Shown one piece after another: positions 37,657-45,153 of a stretch of DNA of 64,000 nt. The stretch comes from Colwellia chukchiensis (GTDB lineage: Bacteria; Pseudomonadota; Gammaproteobacteria; Enterobacterales; Alteromonadaceae): NCBI RefSeq assembly GCF_002104455.1, contig NZ_NBOC01000001.1, forward strand, positions 496,001 through 560,000, given 5' to 3'. Positions within the stretch are counted from its first letter, which is position 1; the number at the start of each line of letters is the position of its first letter. The translations under genes and the position numbers were made by a program. The notes beneath the pieces were generated by a model that did no database searches, was not told where the DNA came from, and worked only from the letters and a program-made list of their open reading frames with translations.

Positions 37657-38345
37657 CAATTCAAGCAAATAATATAGGTAATATTGACGAGTTAGCAGCT
37701 GAATTTGAACGCCAAGGTGTTGTGAGAGTATTTAACTTCCTAGAGCAAAATAGCCTTAAAACCTTGGCTAACGCAATTGAGCAGCCTGGCCATTATGACA
37801 ATGCTTTTTATTTAGATGGGCAAAATAAACAAGCCAGTGATGCCGAGATTAAAAAACTTCCTGTTGCTACTCAGCAACAGCTATTTAAAAATATCCATAG
37901 TATCGCAGCCAAGGGCGCAGGCTTTTTATATGGCCGTCATAAAATAGAAAATCATTCACCCCGTGAATTTAAAGCCGTTTTGCAGCTATTAAATTCAGAT
38001 AATGTACTTGCAAATATTCGCGCCATAACAAATCAAACGCAATTACGATTCGCTGATGGTCAAGCGACGCGATATCGCCGTGGCGACTTTTTAACGCGAC
38101 ATATTGATAATATTCCAGGAGAGACTCGACGCATAGCATATGTACTTGGTGTAACACCAGGTTGGCATCCTGATTGGGGGGGGCTATTACAGTTTTTTGA
38201 ACAAGATGGTACGCCAACGCAAGCATGGTCACCCAGCTTTAACTCCTTGACCTTATTTGATGTCAACAAGGTGCATTCGGTGACCTATGTAACGCCATTT
38301 GCGGAAAAAAACAGGTACTCAGTTACTGGGTGGTTTAGAAGTTAA
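37653..38345 (+). CDS. 2OG-Fe(II) oxygenase, prolyl 4-hydroxylase-like (second of pair)
   Basis: A 230-residue paralogue of the preceding gene. It has HxD in FLTRHIDNIPGE, DWGGLLQFF, the distal His in VNKVHSVTYVTPF and Arg in NRYSVTGWFRS, in the same order and spacing. Both genes end in GW(L/F)RS-type tails. All catalytic positions are intact in both copies, so they are probably two active enzymes acting on different residues or substrates, not a relic duplication. Translational coupling suggests equal amounts. Confidence 0.88.
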   Translation: MTIQANNIGNIDELAAEFERQGVVRVFNFLEQNSLKTLANAIEQPGHYDNAFYLDGQNKQASDAEIKKLPVATQQQLFKNIHSIAAKGAGFLYGRHKIENHSPREFKAVLQLLNSDNVLANIRAITNQTQLRFADGQATRYRRGDFLTRHIDNIPGETRRIAYVLGVTPGWHPDWGGLLQFFEQDGTPTQAWSPSFNSLTLFDVNKVHSVTYVTPFAEKNRYSVTGWFRS

Positions 38346-38830
38346 CCTTAATATGAAGTACTGCGAAATGTCCTATACTTGGCTAAGTTAGCTTGATTAA
38401 TTACTATGTGTGATCGCATCAGGTAATACAGATTAGTAGATTTAATTGGCAGAAGCTGTACGTTTTAAAAGCAAATTTATAAAATAAAACCGCATTTGAA
38501 TAATTATATTTGACTTACTACGAAAGAGTTAGTAAAACATAGGCAGCATATATTTTTACAATTAAGAGGATGTTTGTAACAAAAAATAACCGAATAATAT
38601 ATCTCGTTAACGAAATATCTTATTCAAATCACGTTACTAAATAAAGTTTACTTCATTGACGAGAAATGAATTAAACTGTCTTTTTAATGTACCTAGTTGA
38701 CAGTTAGGCTGTCGTCTGGGAATATTGCATGGTTTTATTCTAGAGAAATTAAAACTTAAAATGGCAGATTATTAAATTTGCGTTAACAATAAGCTTGTTA
38801 TCAAAATTCAATAGCAATTGGTTGGGAACT
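38346..38830 (+). other. Intergenic region upstream of the TonB2-type operon
   Basis: About 485 AT-rich bases without a supported gene. A TTG start at 38795 would extend DUF3450 by 12 residues ahead of its signal peptide and was not used. I saw no clear terminator after the oxygenase pair and no operator I can name. Confidence 0.45.
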
Positions 38831-39610
38831 ATGTCCAAATTAAGCAAGAAAAGCCTTATCGCATCGACGATAATCGGCGCACTAGCATTTTCAGCAAGCA
38901 ACTTCGCGGCTGCAGATGCGCTAACAAAACTACAAAAAGCGGAAGCTCAAATCATTAAAGCTTCGAGTAAGTCACAAAGCAAAATCGACAATATTTACGA
39001 GCAAACGCAAGAACTTCTTGCTGAATACCGTAATACGGTTGATGAAGCAGACGTACTTAGAGGTTATAACGATCATGTGCAACTTATGGTTGACGATCAA
39101 AAAGCCAACATTAAGTCATTGCAAGATCAAATTGCGGGTATCGACAAAACCAAGCAAGGTGTTGTGCCGTTAATGTACAAAATGATCGATACCTTAGAAA
39201 AGTTTGTTGACCTTGATGTTCCTATGAACATTGATGCACGTAAAGAGCGTATCGCTGCGTTACGTGATGTAATGGGTGACTCAGACGTTTCAGTTTCTGA
39301 ACAGTTTCGTTTAGTACTTGAAGCTTATGAGATTGAAGCTAATTACGGCACCATATTCGGTGTGTATCAAGGTGAGCTTGACTTAGGTGATCGCACCATC
39401 ACTGCTGACTTTGTTCATATGGGACGTATTTCATTTGTTGCTCAATCTCTTGACATGAAAAATGCTTGGGTTTGGAACAATGAACAGCGCGCGTGGGAAG
39501 CTTTAGGTGACGAATACTTGAAACCTGTTACTGACGCCGTTCGTATGGCTCGTAAGCAACTTCCACTTGATCTAGCTAAACTACCAGTATTTGCGGCAGG
39601 AGCAAAATAA
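38831..39610 (+). CDS. DUF3450 periplasmic protein of the TonB2-type system
   Basis: A 259-residue exported protein: signal peptide at about 1-28 (KKSLIASTIIGALAFSASNFAAA), a long coiled coil at about 30-110, then a conserved domain (VVPLMYKMIDTLEKFVDLDVP). DUF3450 proteins are regularly the first gene of TonB2 operons in Vibrio and Alteromonadales and are thought to assist the motor in the periplasm. The stop overlaps the next start (TAATG). Confidence 0.88.
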   Translation: MSKLSKKSLIASTIIGALAFSASNFAAADALTKLQKAEAQIIKASSKSQSKIDNIYEQTQELLAEYRNTVDEADVLRGYNDHVQLMVDDQKANIKSLQDQIAGIDKTKQGVVPLMYKMIDTLEKFVDLDVPMNIDARKERIAALRDVMGDSDVSVSEQFRLVLEAYEIEANYGTIFGVYQGELDLGDRTITADFVHMGRISFVAQSLDMKNAWVWNNEQRAWEALGDEYLKPVTDAVRMARKQLPLDLAKLPVFAAGAK

Positions 39611-40953
39611 TGAAAAAAGTTATTAATTTTGTATTACTTGCTGCTTCAATGACAGTAGCGGCATCAGCATCGGCGAATCAATTAGATGACTTGTTAAAGC
39701 AAGTTAAAAACGATCGTATTTCAGAAGCTAAAATTGATAAACAACGTGAAGCTGAGTTTTTATCAGCGCGTGCTGACAAGCAAGCGTTATTAAACAAAGC
39801 GAAAAAAGAATTAGCAGACCAGCAAGCACGTAACAAGCGTTTAACTAAAGAGTATGCTGATAACGAAATTACCTTAGCGCAAAAAGAAGTTGAACTTAGC
39901 AACGCGCAAGGCACTTTAGGTGAAATGTTCGGTGTAAGCCGTGCAGCAGCAGCAAATGCCTATGGCTCTATTGCGACATCTATCGTATCAGCAGAATACC
40001 CTGGTCGTGGTGAAGTACTAAACGTTATTGCTAACTCTAAAGCGATTCCAAAGCTTGAACAACTTGAAGAGTTATGGTTTGCATTGCAAACTGAAATGAC
40101 ACAATCAGGTGAAATTTCTAAGTTTACGACTGAAGTGACTAACTTAGATGGTTCAAAGTCTACAGAAACTGTAGTACGAGTTGGTACGTTCAACTTAGTG
40201 TCTGAAAATGGTTACTTAAACTACAATGATGAAGTTGGTCAAGTTCAGCCGTTAGCTAAGCAACCTGCTGGTTACATTGCCGGTGCAGCTGCGTCATTCT
40301 TCGGCGAAACTTCTGGTTATTCACCGTTATACGTTGATCCATCTCGTGGTGCTATCTTAACGCTAGAAACGCGTAAGAAAACCTTGATGGAATTCTACCA
40401 TGAAGGTAAAGAAGTTGGTTATGCCATCACAGTATTGCTTATCATTGGTGTGTTAATCGCTATTGAGCGTATGATTGTTCTTGGCAGCATGAGTGCGAAA
40501 ATCAAGGCACAAACGAAGAACCTTGATCAACCAAACGAAAACAACCCACTGGGTCGTTTATTAAAAGTTTACTTTGATAATAAATCAGTTGATGCAGAAA
40601 CGCTTGAACTGAAACTTGACGAAGCTATTCTGCGAGAAACACCTAAAGTTGACCGTGGTATTAACTTAATCAAGATGTTTGCAGCCATTGCACCGTTGAT
40701 GGGTCTATTAGGTACGGTTATCGGTATGATCATGACCTTCCAAACGATTACACTTTTCGGTACAGGTGATCCGAAAATTATGGCGGGTAACATCTCTCTA
40801 GCTCTTGTAACTACTGCTTTAGGTCTGATTTGTGCATTACCACTAATCTTAATCCACAGTGTTGTTGCAGGTAAGAGTAAGTCTGTACTTCAGAAATTAG
40901 ACGAGCAAAGCGCTGGTTTAATTGCTGCGATTGCAGAGAAGGAGTCTAAATAA
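39610..40953 (+). CDS. ttpC: TtpC-like MotA/TolQ/ExbB proton channel protein with periplasmic coiled coil
   Basis: A 447-residue inner-membrane component of a TonB2 system. It has a signal peptide (about 1-22), a periplasmic coiled coil (about 25-110) and domain to about 260, then the ExbB/TolQ-like membrane part (YAITVLLIIGVLIAIERMIV; FAAIAPLMGLLGTVIGMIMTF). Vibrio TtpC has this same fusion of a long periplasmic domain to an ExbB-like unit and is essential for TonB2 function. It starts and ends in TAATG overlaps with its neighbours, so the operon is tightly coupled. Confidence 0.88.
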   Translation: MKKVINFVLLAASMTVAASASANQLDDLLKQVKNDRISEAKIDKQREAEFLSARADKQALLNKAKKELADQQARNKRLTKEYADNEITLAQKEVELSNAQGTLGEMFGVSRAAAANAYGSIATSIVSAEYPGRGEVLNVIANSKAIPKLEQLEELWFALQTEMTQSGEISKFTTEVTNLDGSKSTETVVRVGTFNLVSENGYLNYNDEVGQVQPLAKQPAGYIAGAAASFFGETSGYSPLYVDPSRGAILTLETRKKTLMEFYHEGKEVGYAITVLLIIGVLIAIERMIVLGSMSAKIKAQTKNLDQPNENNPLGRLLKVYFDNKSVDAETLELKLDEAILRETPKVDRGINLIKMFAAIAPLMGLLGTVIGMIMTFQTITLFGTGDPKIMAGNISLALVTTALGLICALPLILIHSVVAGKSKSVLQKLDEQSAGLIAAIAEKESK

Positions 40954-41477
40954 TGTTATTCCTGATAGAGCTTTGGGAATCTGTCAGGAGTTTTATTGCG
41001 ACTGGCGGTAACGTACTATACGTTGTTGCCTTCGCACTCTTATTGATGTGGATAATGATGATAGAGCGCTATTGGTTCTTATCAAAAGTATACCCAAAAA
41101 TGAAAAACGATATCGTTGGACGTTGGGATGCAAGAGAAGATACAACTTCTTGGTATGCACATCGAATTAGAGATACTTGGATCTCCGAAGCGACAGAATT
41201 ACTAGAGCAACGTATGCTCACAATTAGAACCTTGGTGGCAATGTGTCCACTAATTGGTTTACTCGGTACCGTAACCGGCATGATCGGGGTGTTTGAAGTA
41301 ATGGCACAACAAGGTACTGGTAACCCGCGTCTGATGGCGTCTGGTATATCAATGGCAACAATTCCGACTATGGCGGGTATGGTTGCTGCATTATCAGGGG
41401 TGTTTTTCAGTTCAAGGTTAGACGCTAAAGTTAAACTAGCAAAGGCTAAACTGATTGACAGTTTACCTCATCACTAG
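40953..41477 (+). CDS. exbB: Biopolymer transport protein ExbB (TonB2-type)
   Basis: Proton channel subunit that, with ExbD, turns proton motive force into TonB motion. The 174 residues comprise an N-terminal membrane segment (about 18-40), a cytoplasmic loop, then two membrane segments with VAMCPLIGLLGTVTGMIGVF and AGMVAALSGVFF. This short form without the usual N-terminal extension is typical of ExbB2. It overlaps ttpC by one base. Confidence 0.92.
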   Translation: MLFLIELWESVRSFIATGGNVLYVVAFALLLMWIMMIERYWFLSKVYPKMKNDIVGRWDAREDTTSWYAHRIRDTWISEATELLEQRMLTIRTLVAMCPLIGLLGTVTGMIGVFEVMAQQGTGNPRLMASGISMATIPTMAGMVAALSGVFFSSRLDAKVKLAKAKLIDSLPHH

Positions 41478-41489
41478 AGAGATATTCGA

Positions 41490-41891
41490 ATGGCACGTAA
41501 ACGTATTCGTGAAGACGAAGAAGCAGCAATAGATATGACGCCGATGCTTGACATCGTATTCATCATGTTGATTTTCTTCATCGTAACTACTTCTTTTGTT
41601 AAAGAAGCTGGTATTGAAGTTAATAAACCCAAAGCGGCAAATCAATCTAAACAAAAGTCAGCTAACATCTTTATTGCAGTTAAAGATAACGGTGAAATTT
41701 GGTTAGACAAACGTCGTGTAGATGTTGAACGCGTAGCAGCCAACATTGAAAAATTATTGGCTGAGCAACCAACCGATGTTGTAATCATTCAAGCAGACAA
41801 AGACGCTAAACACGGTGTCGTTGTTAAAGTAATGGATGCAATCAAAGAAGCGGGCATAGACAGAATTTCTATCGCTGCAGCTAAGGGGTAG
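41490..41891 (+). CDS. exbD: Biopolymer transport protein ExbD (TonB2-type)
   Basis: The 133-residue motor subunit has a cytoplasmic N-terminus, a single membrane segment with the proton-carrying Asp in AIDMTPMLDIVFIMLIFFIV (the Asp in MLDIVF, about residue 25), and the periplasmic domain to the end (DVVIIQADKDAKHGVVVKVM). It follows exbB by 12 bases with an AGAGA ribosome site. Confidence 0.95.
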   Translation: MARKRIREDEEAAIDMTPMLDIVFIMLIFFIVTTSFVKEAGIEVNKPKAANQSKQKSANIFIAVKDNGEIWLDKRRVDVERVAANIEKLLAEQPTDVVIIQADKDAKHGVVVKVMDAIKEAGIDRISIAAAKG

Positions 41892-41893
41892 AT

Positions 41894-42511
41894 ATGGTTC
41901 GCTTTTTAGTATCTATACTACTAGGCGCGGCAGTAACATTTGCTTTGTTTTCTTTTATGGCGTTTCTTGTTTCTAGCGGTGATAGAAACAAAGAAGAACC
42001 ATTAGAGAATATTATTGTAGAAGTTAACACTACGCCTCCAAAGTCAGCAGCAGAACGCCGTCAACGCGTTCCGCCGCCGCCACCGCCGCCGCCTAAAACG
42101 CCACCTAAGCCTCAAGCTCCAGAGCCTGAGACAAGCAATACTTCAGGTGGGTTAACGTTTAATATGCCGGGTGTGCAACTGGCTGGTGCAAATGCTGGAA
42201 TTTCAGCTCCAGGTGCTGGTTTTGGTCGAGACGGAGATGCAACACCGATAGTTCGAATTGAGCCTAAGTATCCGATACAAGCAGCTCGAGACGGTAAAGA
42301 AGGATGGGTAAGACTATCATTTACTATCAATGAGATTGGTGGTGTTGAAGATGTTGATGTTATCGAAGCACAGCCTAAACGTATCTTTGATAAAGAAGCA
42401 AAACGCGCGTTACGTAAATGGAAATACAAGCCTAAAGTTGTTGATGGCAAAGCTATGAGACAAGAAGGTTTAACGGTGCAACTTGACTTTAAAATGGACG
42501 GGGGGAATTAA
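41894..42511 (+). CDS. tonB: Energy transducer TonB (TonB2-type)
   Basis: TonB spans the periplasm to open outer-membrane receptors. The 205 residues have an N-terminal anchor (about 4-27), a short Pro-rich linker with eight consecutive prolines (about 58-75) and a C-terminal TonB domain (EPKYPIQAARDGKEGWVRLS ... FDKEAKRALRKWKYKPKVVDG). The short linker fits TonB2 rather than TonB1. It begins two bases after exbD. The two receptors about 10 kb upstream are the nearest possible clients. Confidence 0.94.
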   Translation: MVRFLVSILLGAAVTFALFSFMAFLVSSGDRNKEEPLENIIVEVNTTPPKSAAERRQRVPPPPPPPPKTPPKPQAPEPETSNTSGGLTFNMPGVQLAGANAGISAPGAGFGRDGDATPIVRIEPKYPIQAARDGKEGWVRLSFTINEIGGVEDVDVIEAQPKRIFDKEAKRALRKWKYKPKVVDGKAMRQEGLTVQLDFKMDGGN

Positions 42512-42513
42512 TA

Positions 42514-43773
42514 ATGCATAAGATAATTTCATCTTTACTGTTAATTGTTTCAGTTATTTTAATACAGTTGCCAATAGCTGCAGACGCATCTGCAGCTAGC
42601 GCTGAAAAGTCTGAAAAGCCAAAGCGTAAAACACAATTGGTTGGGCCTGCAGTCGGTAAAAAAGTCGGTAAAGCATTTGAGCTTTATTCAGCTGATGATA
42701 TTCCTGGGGCGCTTGCGCTGCTGTTAGATATCGAAGCGAAAAAAGACTACGACAAAGCCTATGTGTCTCGCTTTATCGCAGTGATGTATGCAACGTTAGG
42801 TAATGAGGAAGCAAAAGCGATTGAGTATTTAAAAGCTGCTGTTGAACCTGATATTCTTAACGAAGCTGATCACGGTGAATCTATAAAGTTACTAGCGGAT
42901 CTTCAAATGCAAACTAAGCGTTATGAAGAAGCACTGGTTAATTATAAAGCGTGGATGGACTTTACTGGTAAGTCAGATGGTGATACTTGGACTAAGATAG
43001 CCAATGCTTATTATGCGCTTAAACAATTAGATAAAATGATTGTTCCTGCGGATAATGCAATTGCGGCTTACGGTGACAAGCACAACAAGAACCCTTATAT
43101 TTTGAAAGTAACCTCGTATTACGAGCGCAAAAAATATAGAGAAGCAGTTGATACGCTTGAAACGGTTATCCAGATATTTCCAGAGGATAAAACCTGGTGG
43201 ACTCAGCTTGGTATGTTCTACCTGCTAGTTGAAGATTATAAAAAAGCACTAGAAACTCTAGTACTGGCTTATAAACAGGGTTTCCTAGAGAAAGAATCTG
43301 AAATCAAAACCTTAGCGAGCTTGTACTCTCAAAATGCGGTGCCTTATAAAGCAGCGGTATTATTAGAGAAGCACATCGACTCAGGTCTGGTAAAACGTGA
43401 TGACAAAAACTTATCATCTTTAGCAAATGCTTGGCATGCTGCGCAACATATTGACAAAGCCGCTAAGTATTATGGTGAACTCGCTAAAATGACTAACTCA
43501 GCTAAGCATTACAGCAAGCAGGGTATGTTATTAAAGCAAGATGAGCAGTTTAAAGCCGCAATTGTTGCGTTAAATAAAGCGTTAGAGCTTGGTGTTAAAG
43601 ATGAAGGTAAACTGCATATGAGTATTGCAGAATCTCACTTTTATCTAGAACAGTATAAGCAAGCTTATAAAGCGATTAATTTAGCAATGAAAGACCCTAA
43701 AACCCGTAAATCGGCGAAGGGTTGGGTAGGCTTTATTAAAGATACAGCACAACGTAAGAACGTATCGCTATAA
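42514..43773 (+). CDS. Periplasmic TPR protein of the TonB2-type operon
   Basis: A 419-residue exported protein with signal peptide (about 1-26, ending near AADASA), then tetratricopeptide-like helices throughout (for example YEEALVNYKAWMDFTGKSDG, KKYREAVDTLETVIQIFPED). It is the last gene of the operon, two bases after tonB, and a TPR gene in this position is common for TonB2 clusters. Its role is unknown; binding of the motor or of receptor plugs is a guess from context. Confidence 0.85.
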   Translation: MHKIISSLLLIVSVILIQLPIAADASAASAEKSEKPKRKTQLVGPAVGKKVGKAFELYSADDIPGALALLLDIEAKKDYDKAYVSRFIAVMYATLGNEEAKAIEYLKAAVEPDILNEADHGESIKLLADLQMQTKRYEEALVNYKAWMDFTGKSDGDTWTKIANAYYALKQLDKMIVPADNAIAAYGDKHNKNPYILKVTSYYERKKYREAVDTLETVIQIFPEDKTWWTQLGMFYLLVEDYKKALETLVLAYKQGFLEKESEIKTLASLYSQNAVPYKAAVLLEKHIDSGLVKRDDKNLSSLANAWHAAQHIDKAAKYYGELAKMTNSAKHYSKQGMLLKQDEQFKAAIVALNKALELGVKDEGKLHMSIAESHFYLEQYKQAYKAINLAMKDPKTRKSAKGWVGFIKDTAQRKNVSL

Positions 43774-43804
43774 CCTGTTTTGTAAACTAAACAAGTATTT
43801 AGTA

Positions 43805-43837
43805 AAAACCAGCTTAATTGTTAAGCTGGTTTTTTTA
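43805..43837 (+). terminator. Terminator of the TonB2-type operon
   Basis: An 11-bp perfect stem AACCAGCTTAA/TTAAGCTGGTT (43807-43817 with 43821-43831) with a TTG loop and T-run, 34 bases after the TPR gene. Confidence 0.9.
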
Positions 43838-43932
43838 TGCTTTTAATTCAGTAATAAACTTTCTTCAACATTGCTCGATTAGCAGCAAACTTTCACTATT
43901 ACGATAAAATAATAAGTAACTAAAGGGCTTAC

Positions 43933-43946
43933 TTGATTTAGGTCAA
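43933..43946 (+). promoter_or_regulatory. Candidate FNR-type operator
   Basis: TTGATTTAGGTCAA matches the FNR/EtrA box TTGAT-N4-ATCAA with one mismatch. It lies 69 bases before the small membrane peptide gene and about 30 bases before TACAAT (43977-43982), a possible -10 element. One short match can occur by chance. Confidence 0.4.
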
Positions 43947-44014
43947 ATAATGCTACCTTTAATGGCTAATTTAGTCTACAATCCGCGCCGTTTAGTCAAT
44001 TAATAGGTATCATT

Positions 44015-44137
44015 ATGTCAGAAGAAAACTTTAAAGATAGCTCGTCACTAGTTCACCTATTTTGCGCAGTTGTTGTTCTGTTCGCGGCACCTTTATTGCC
44101 AATGTTGGCGGGTTGGTATACCATGCTAGCCAATTAA
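44015..44137 (+). CDS. Small single-pass membrane peptide (40 residues)
   Basis: Not recognised. The reading frame has a good ribosome site (TAGGT, seven bases before ATG) and encodes MSEENFKDSSSLVHLFCAVV followed by a hydrophobic stretch to the C-terminus, ending YTMLAN. That is an acidic head and one membrane helix at about 13-37. It ends 23 bases before the response regulator start and probably shares its transcript. Too short for most gene finders; support is the ribosome site, hydrophobicity and placement. Confidence 0.5.
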   Translation: MSEENFKDSSSLVHLFCAVVVLFAAPLLPMLAGWYTMLAN

Positions 44138-44160
44138 ACTTGCAAGAGTTTATAAATAAA

Positions 44161-44544
44161 ATGAATATTTTAGTAGTTGACGATAAAGCAATCGTTATCG
44201 ATAAGCTCAGCGGTCTGTTGTCAGCATCAGGCTATGCAGTTGCAAGTGCCATTAATGGCCTTGATGCCTCAGAAAAGTTACAGCAGGCAGATTATGACTT
44301 ACTGATTGTTGATCACCTCATGCCAATAATGGACGGTATTCAACTAGTAAAAAACCTGCGCCAAAATGAAAAATATAACCATACACCGATTATATTTATG
44401 ACCACGCAAGGACAAGATTCAGTCAAGCAGTTATGCAATATTGATATGTTTACAGCTGTTATTGATAAGCCGATTGATGAGCAAAAATTATTAGATTTAG
44501 TTACTAGCTTAGAATCTGCAAATAGTCGCTATCAGTCACTATAA
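44161..44544 (+). CDS. Single-domain response regulator (CheY-like)
   Basis: A 127-residue receiver domain alone, with no output domain. Acidic pocket Asp residues are in ILVVDDKA (8-9), the phosphoacceptor Asp in LLIVDHLMP (about 52), the Thr switch in IFMTTQGQ and the Lys in VIDKPIDE. It would signal by protein contact like CheY or Spo0F. No histidine kinase gene is nearby, so its partner is unknown. A longer in-frame extension from 44062 overlaps the small peptide gene and lacks receiver homology, so the ATG at 44161 was chosen. Confidence 0.88.
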   Translation: MNILVVDDKAIVIDKLSGLLSASGYAVASAINGLDASEKLQQADYDLLIVDHLMPIMDGIQLVKNLRQNEKYNHTPIIFMTTQGQDSVKQLCNIDMFTAVIDKPIDEQKLLDLVTSLESANSRYQSL

Positions 44545-44598
44545 ATTCCTCAAGATTTGCTTTATTCTGTTACTAAATTTTATTTTGACCTTGAGCAA

Positions 44599-45144
44599 AT
44601 GACAGAAACAGAAATTAAACAGCTTAAATCCGCAATTCACACCATCCCAGACTACCCTAAAGCCGGTATTATGTTTCGGGATATCACAGGAATTTTGGAT
44701 GACGCTGAAGCATTCAAGCTGACCATAGAAATTTTAGCTAATAAATATAAGGCTGCAGGTTACACCAAAATAGTGGGTACTGAAGCTCGTGGCTTTCTTT
44801 TTGGCGCACCATTAGCCTTCGCTATGGGTATTGGCTTTGTACCAGTAAGAAAGCCTGGTAAGTTGCCTAGAGCGACATACGCGCAAGACTATCAACTTGA
44901 GTATGGTCATGACACTCTAGAAATTCATCAAGATGCTTTAACCGTTACAGATAAAGTATTAATTCTAGATGATTTACTCGCAACCGGTGGCACAATAGAA
45001 GCTACCACTAAGCTGATCCGACGTATTGGTGCGACCGTTACCGACGCTGCATTTGTTATCTCGTTACCAGATTTAGGTGGTGAGCGAAAACTTGAAGATA
45101 TAGGCTTGTCTGTCTTCTCTTTACTGCAGTATGCAGGTGATTAA
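44599..45144 (+). CDS. apt: Adenine phosphoribosyltransferase
   Basis: Apt salvages adenine to AMP using PRPP. The 181-residue product (E. coli 183) has the N-terminal [31 protein letters not shown], and the PRPP loop [16 protein letters not shown] at about 121-136. The ATG at 44599 gives the family N-terminus ([13 protein letters not shown]); an upstream TTG would add 14 unmatched residues. It is ten bases before dnaX, the same order apt-dnaX-ybaB as in E. coli. Confidence 0.95.
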   Translation: MTETEIKQLKSAIHTIPDYPKAGIMFRDITGILDDAEAFKLTIEILANKYKAAGYTKIVGTEARGFLFGAPLAFAMGIGFVPVRKPGKLPRATYAQDYQLEYGHDTLEIHQDALTVTDKVLILDDLLATGGTIEATTKLIRRIGATVTDAAFVISLPDLGGERKLEDIGLSVFSLLQYAGD

Positions 45145-45153
45145 GGCGACGTA

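Noticed and set aside
38409-38425. TGTGATCGCATCA resembling a CRP site upstream of the TonB2 operon
   Set aside because: Only the left half-site matches TGTGA-N6-TCACA; the right half is absent.
44062-44160. 33-residue N-terminal extension of the response regulator
   Set aside because: It overlaps the small peptide gene in another frame and adds no receiver homology.
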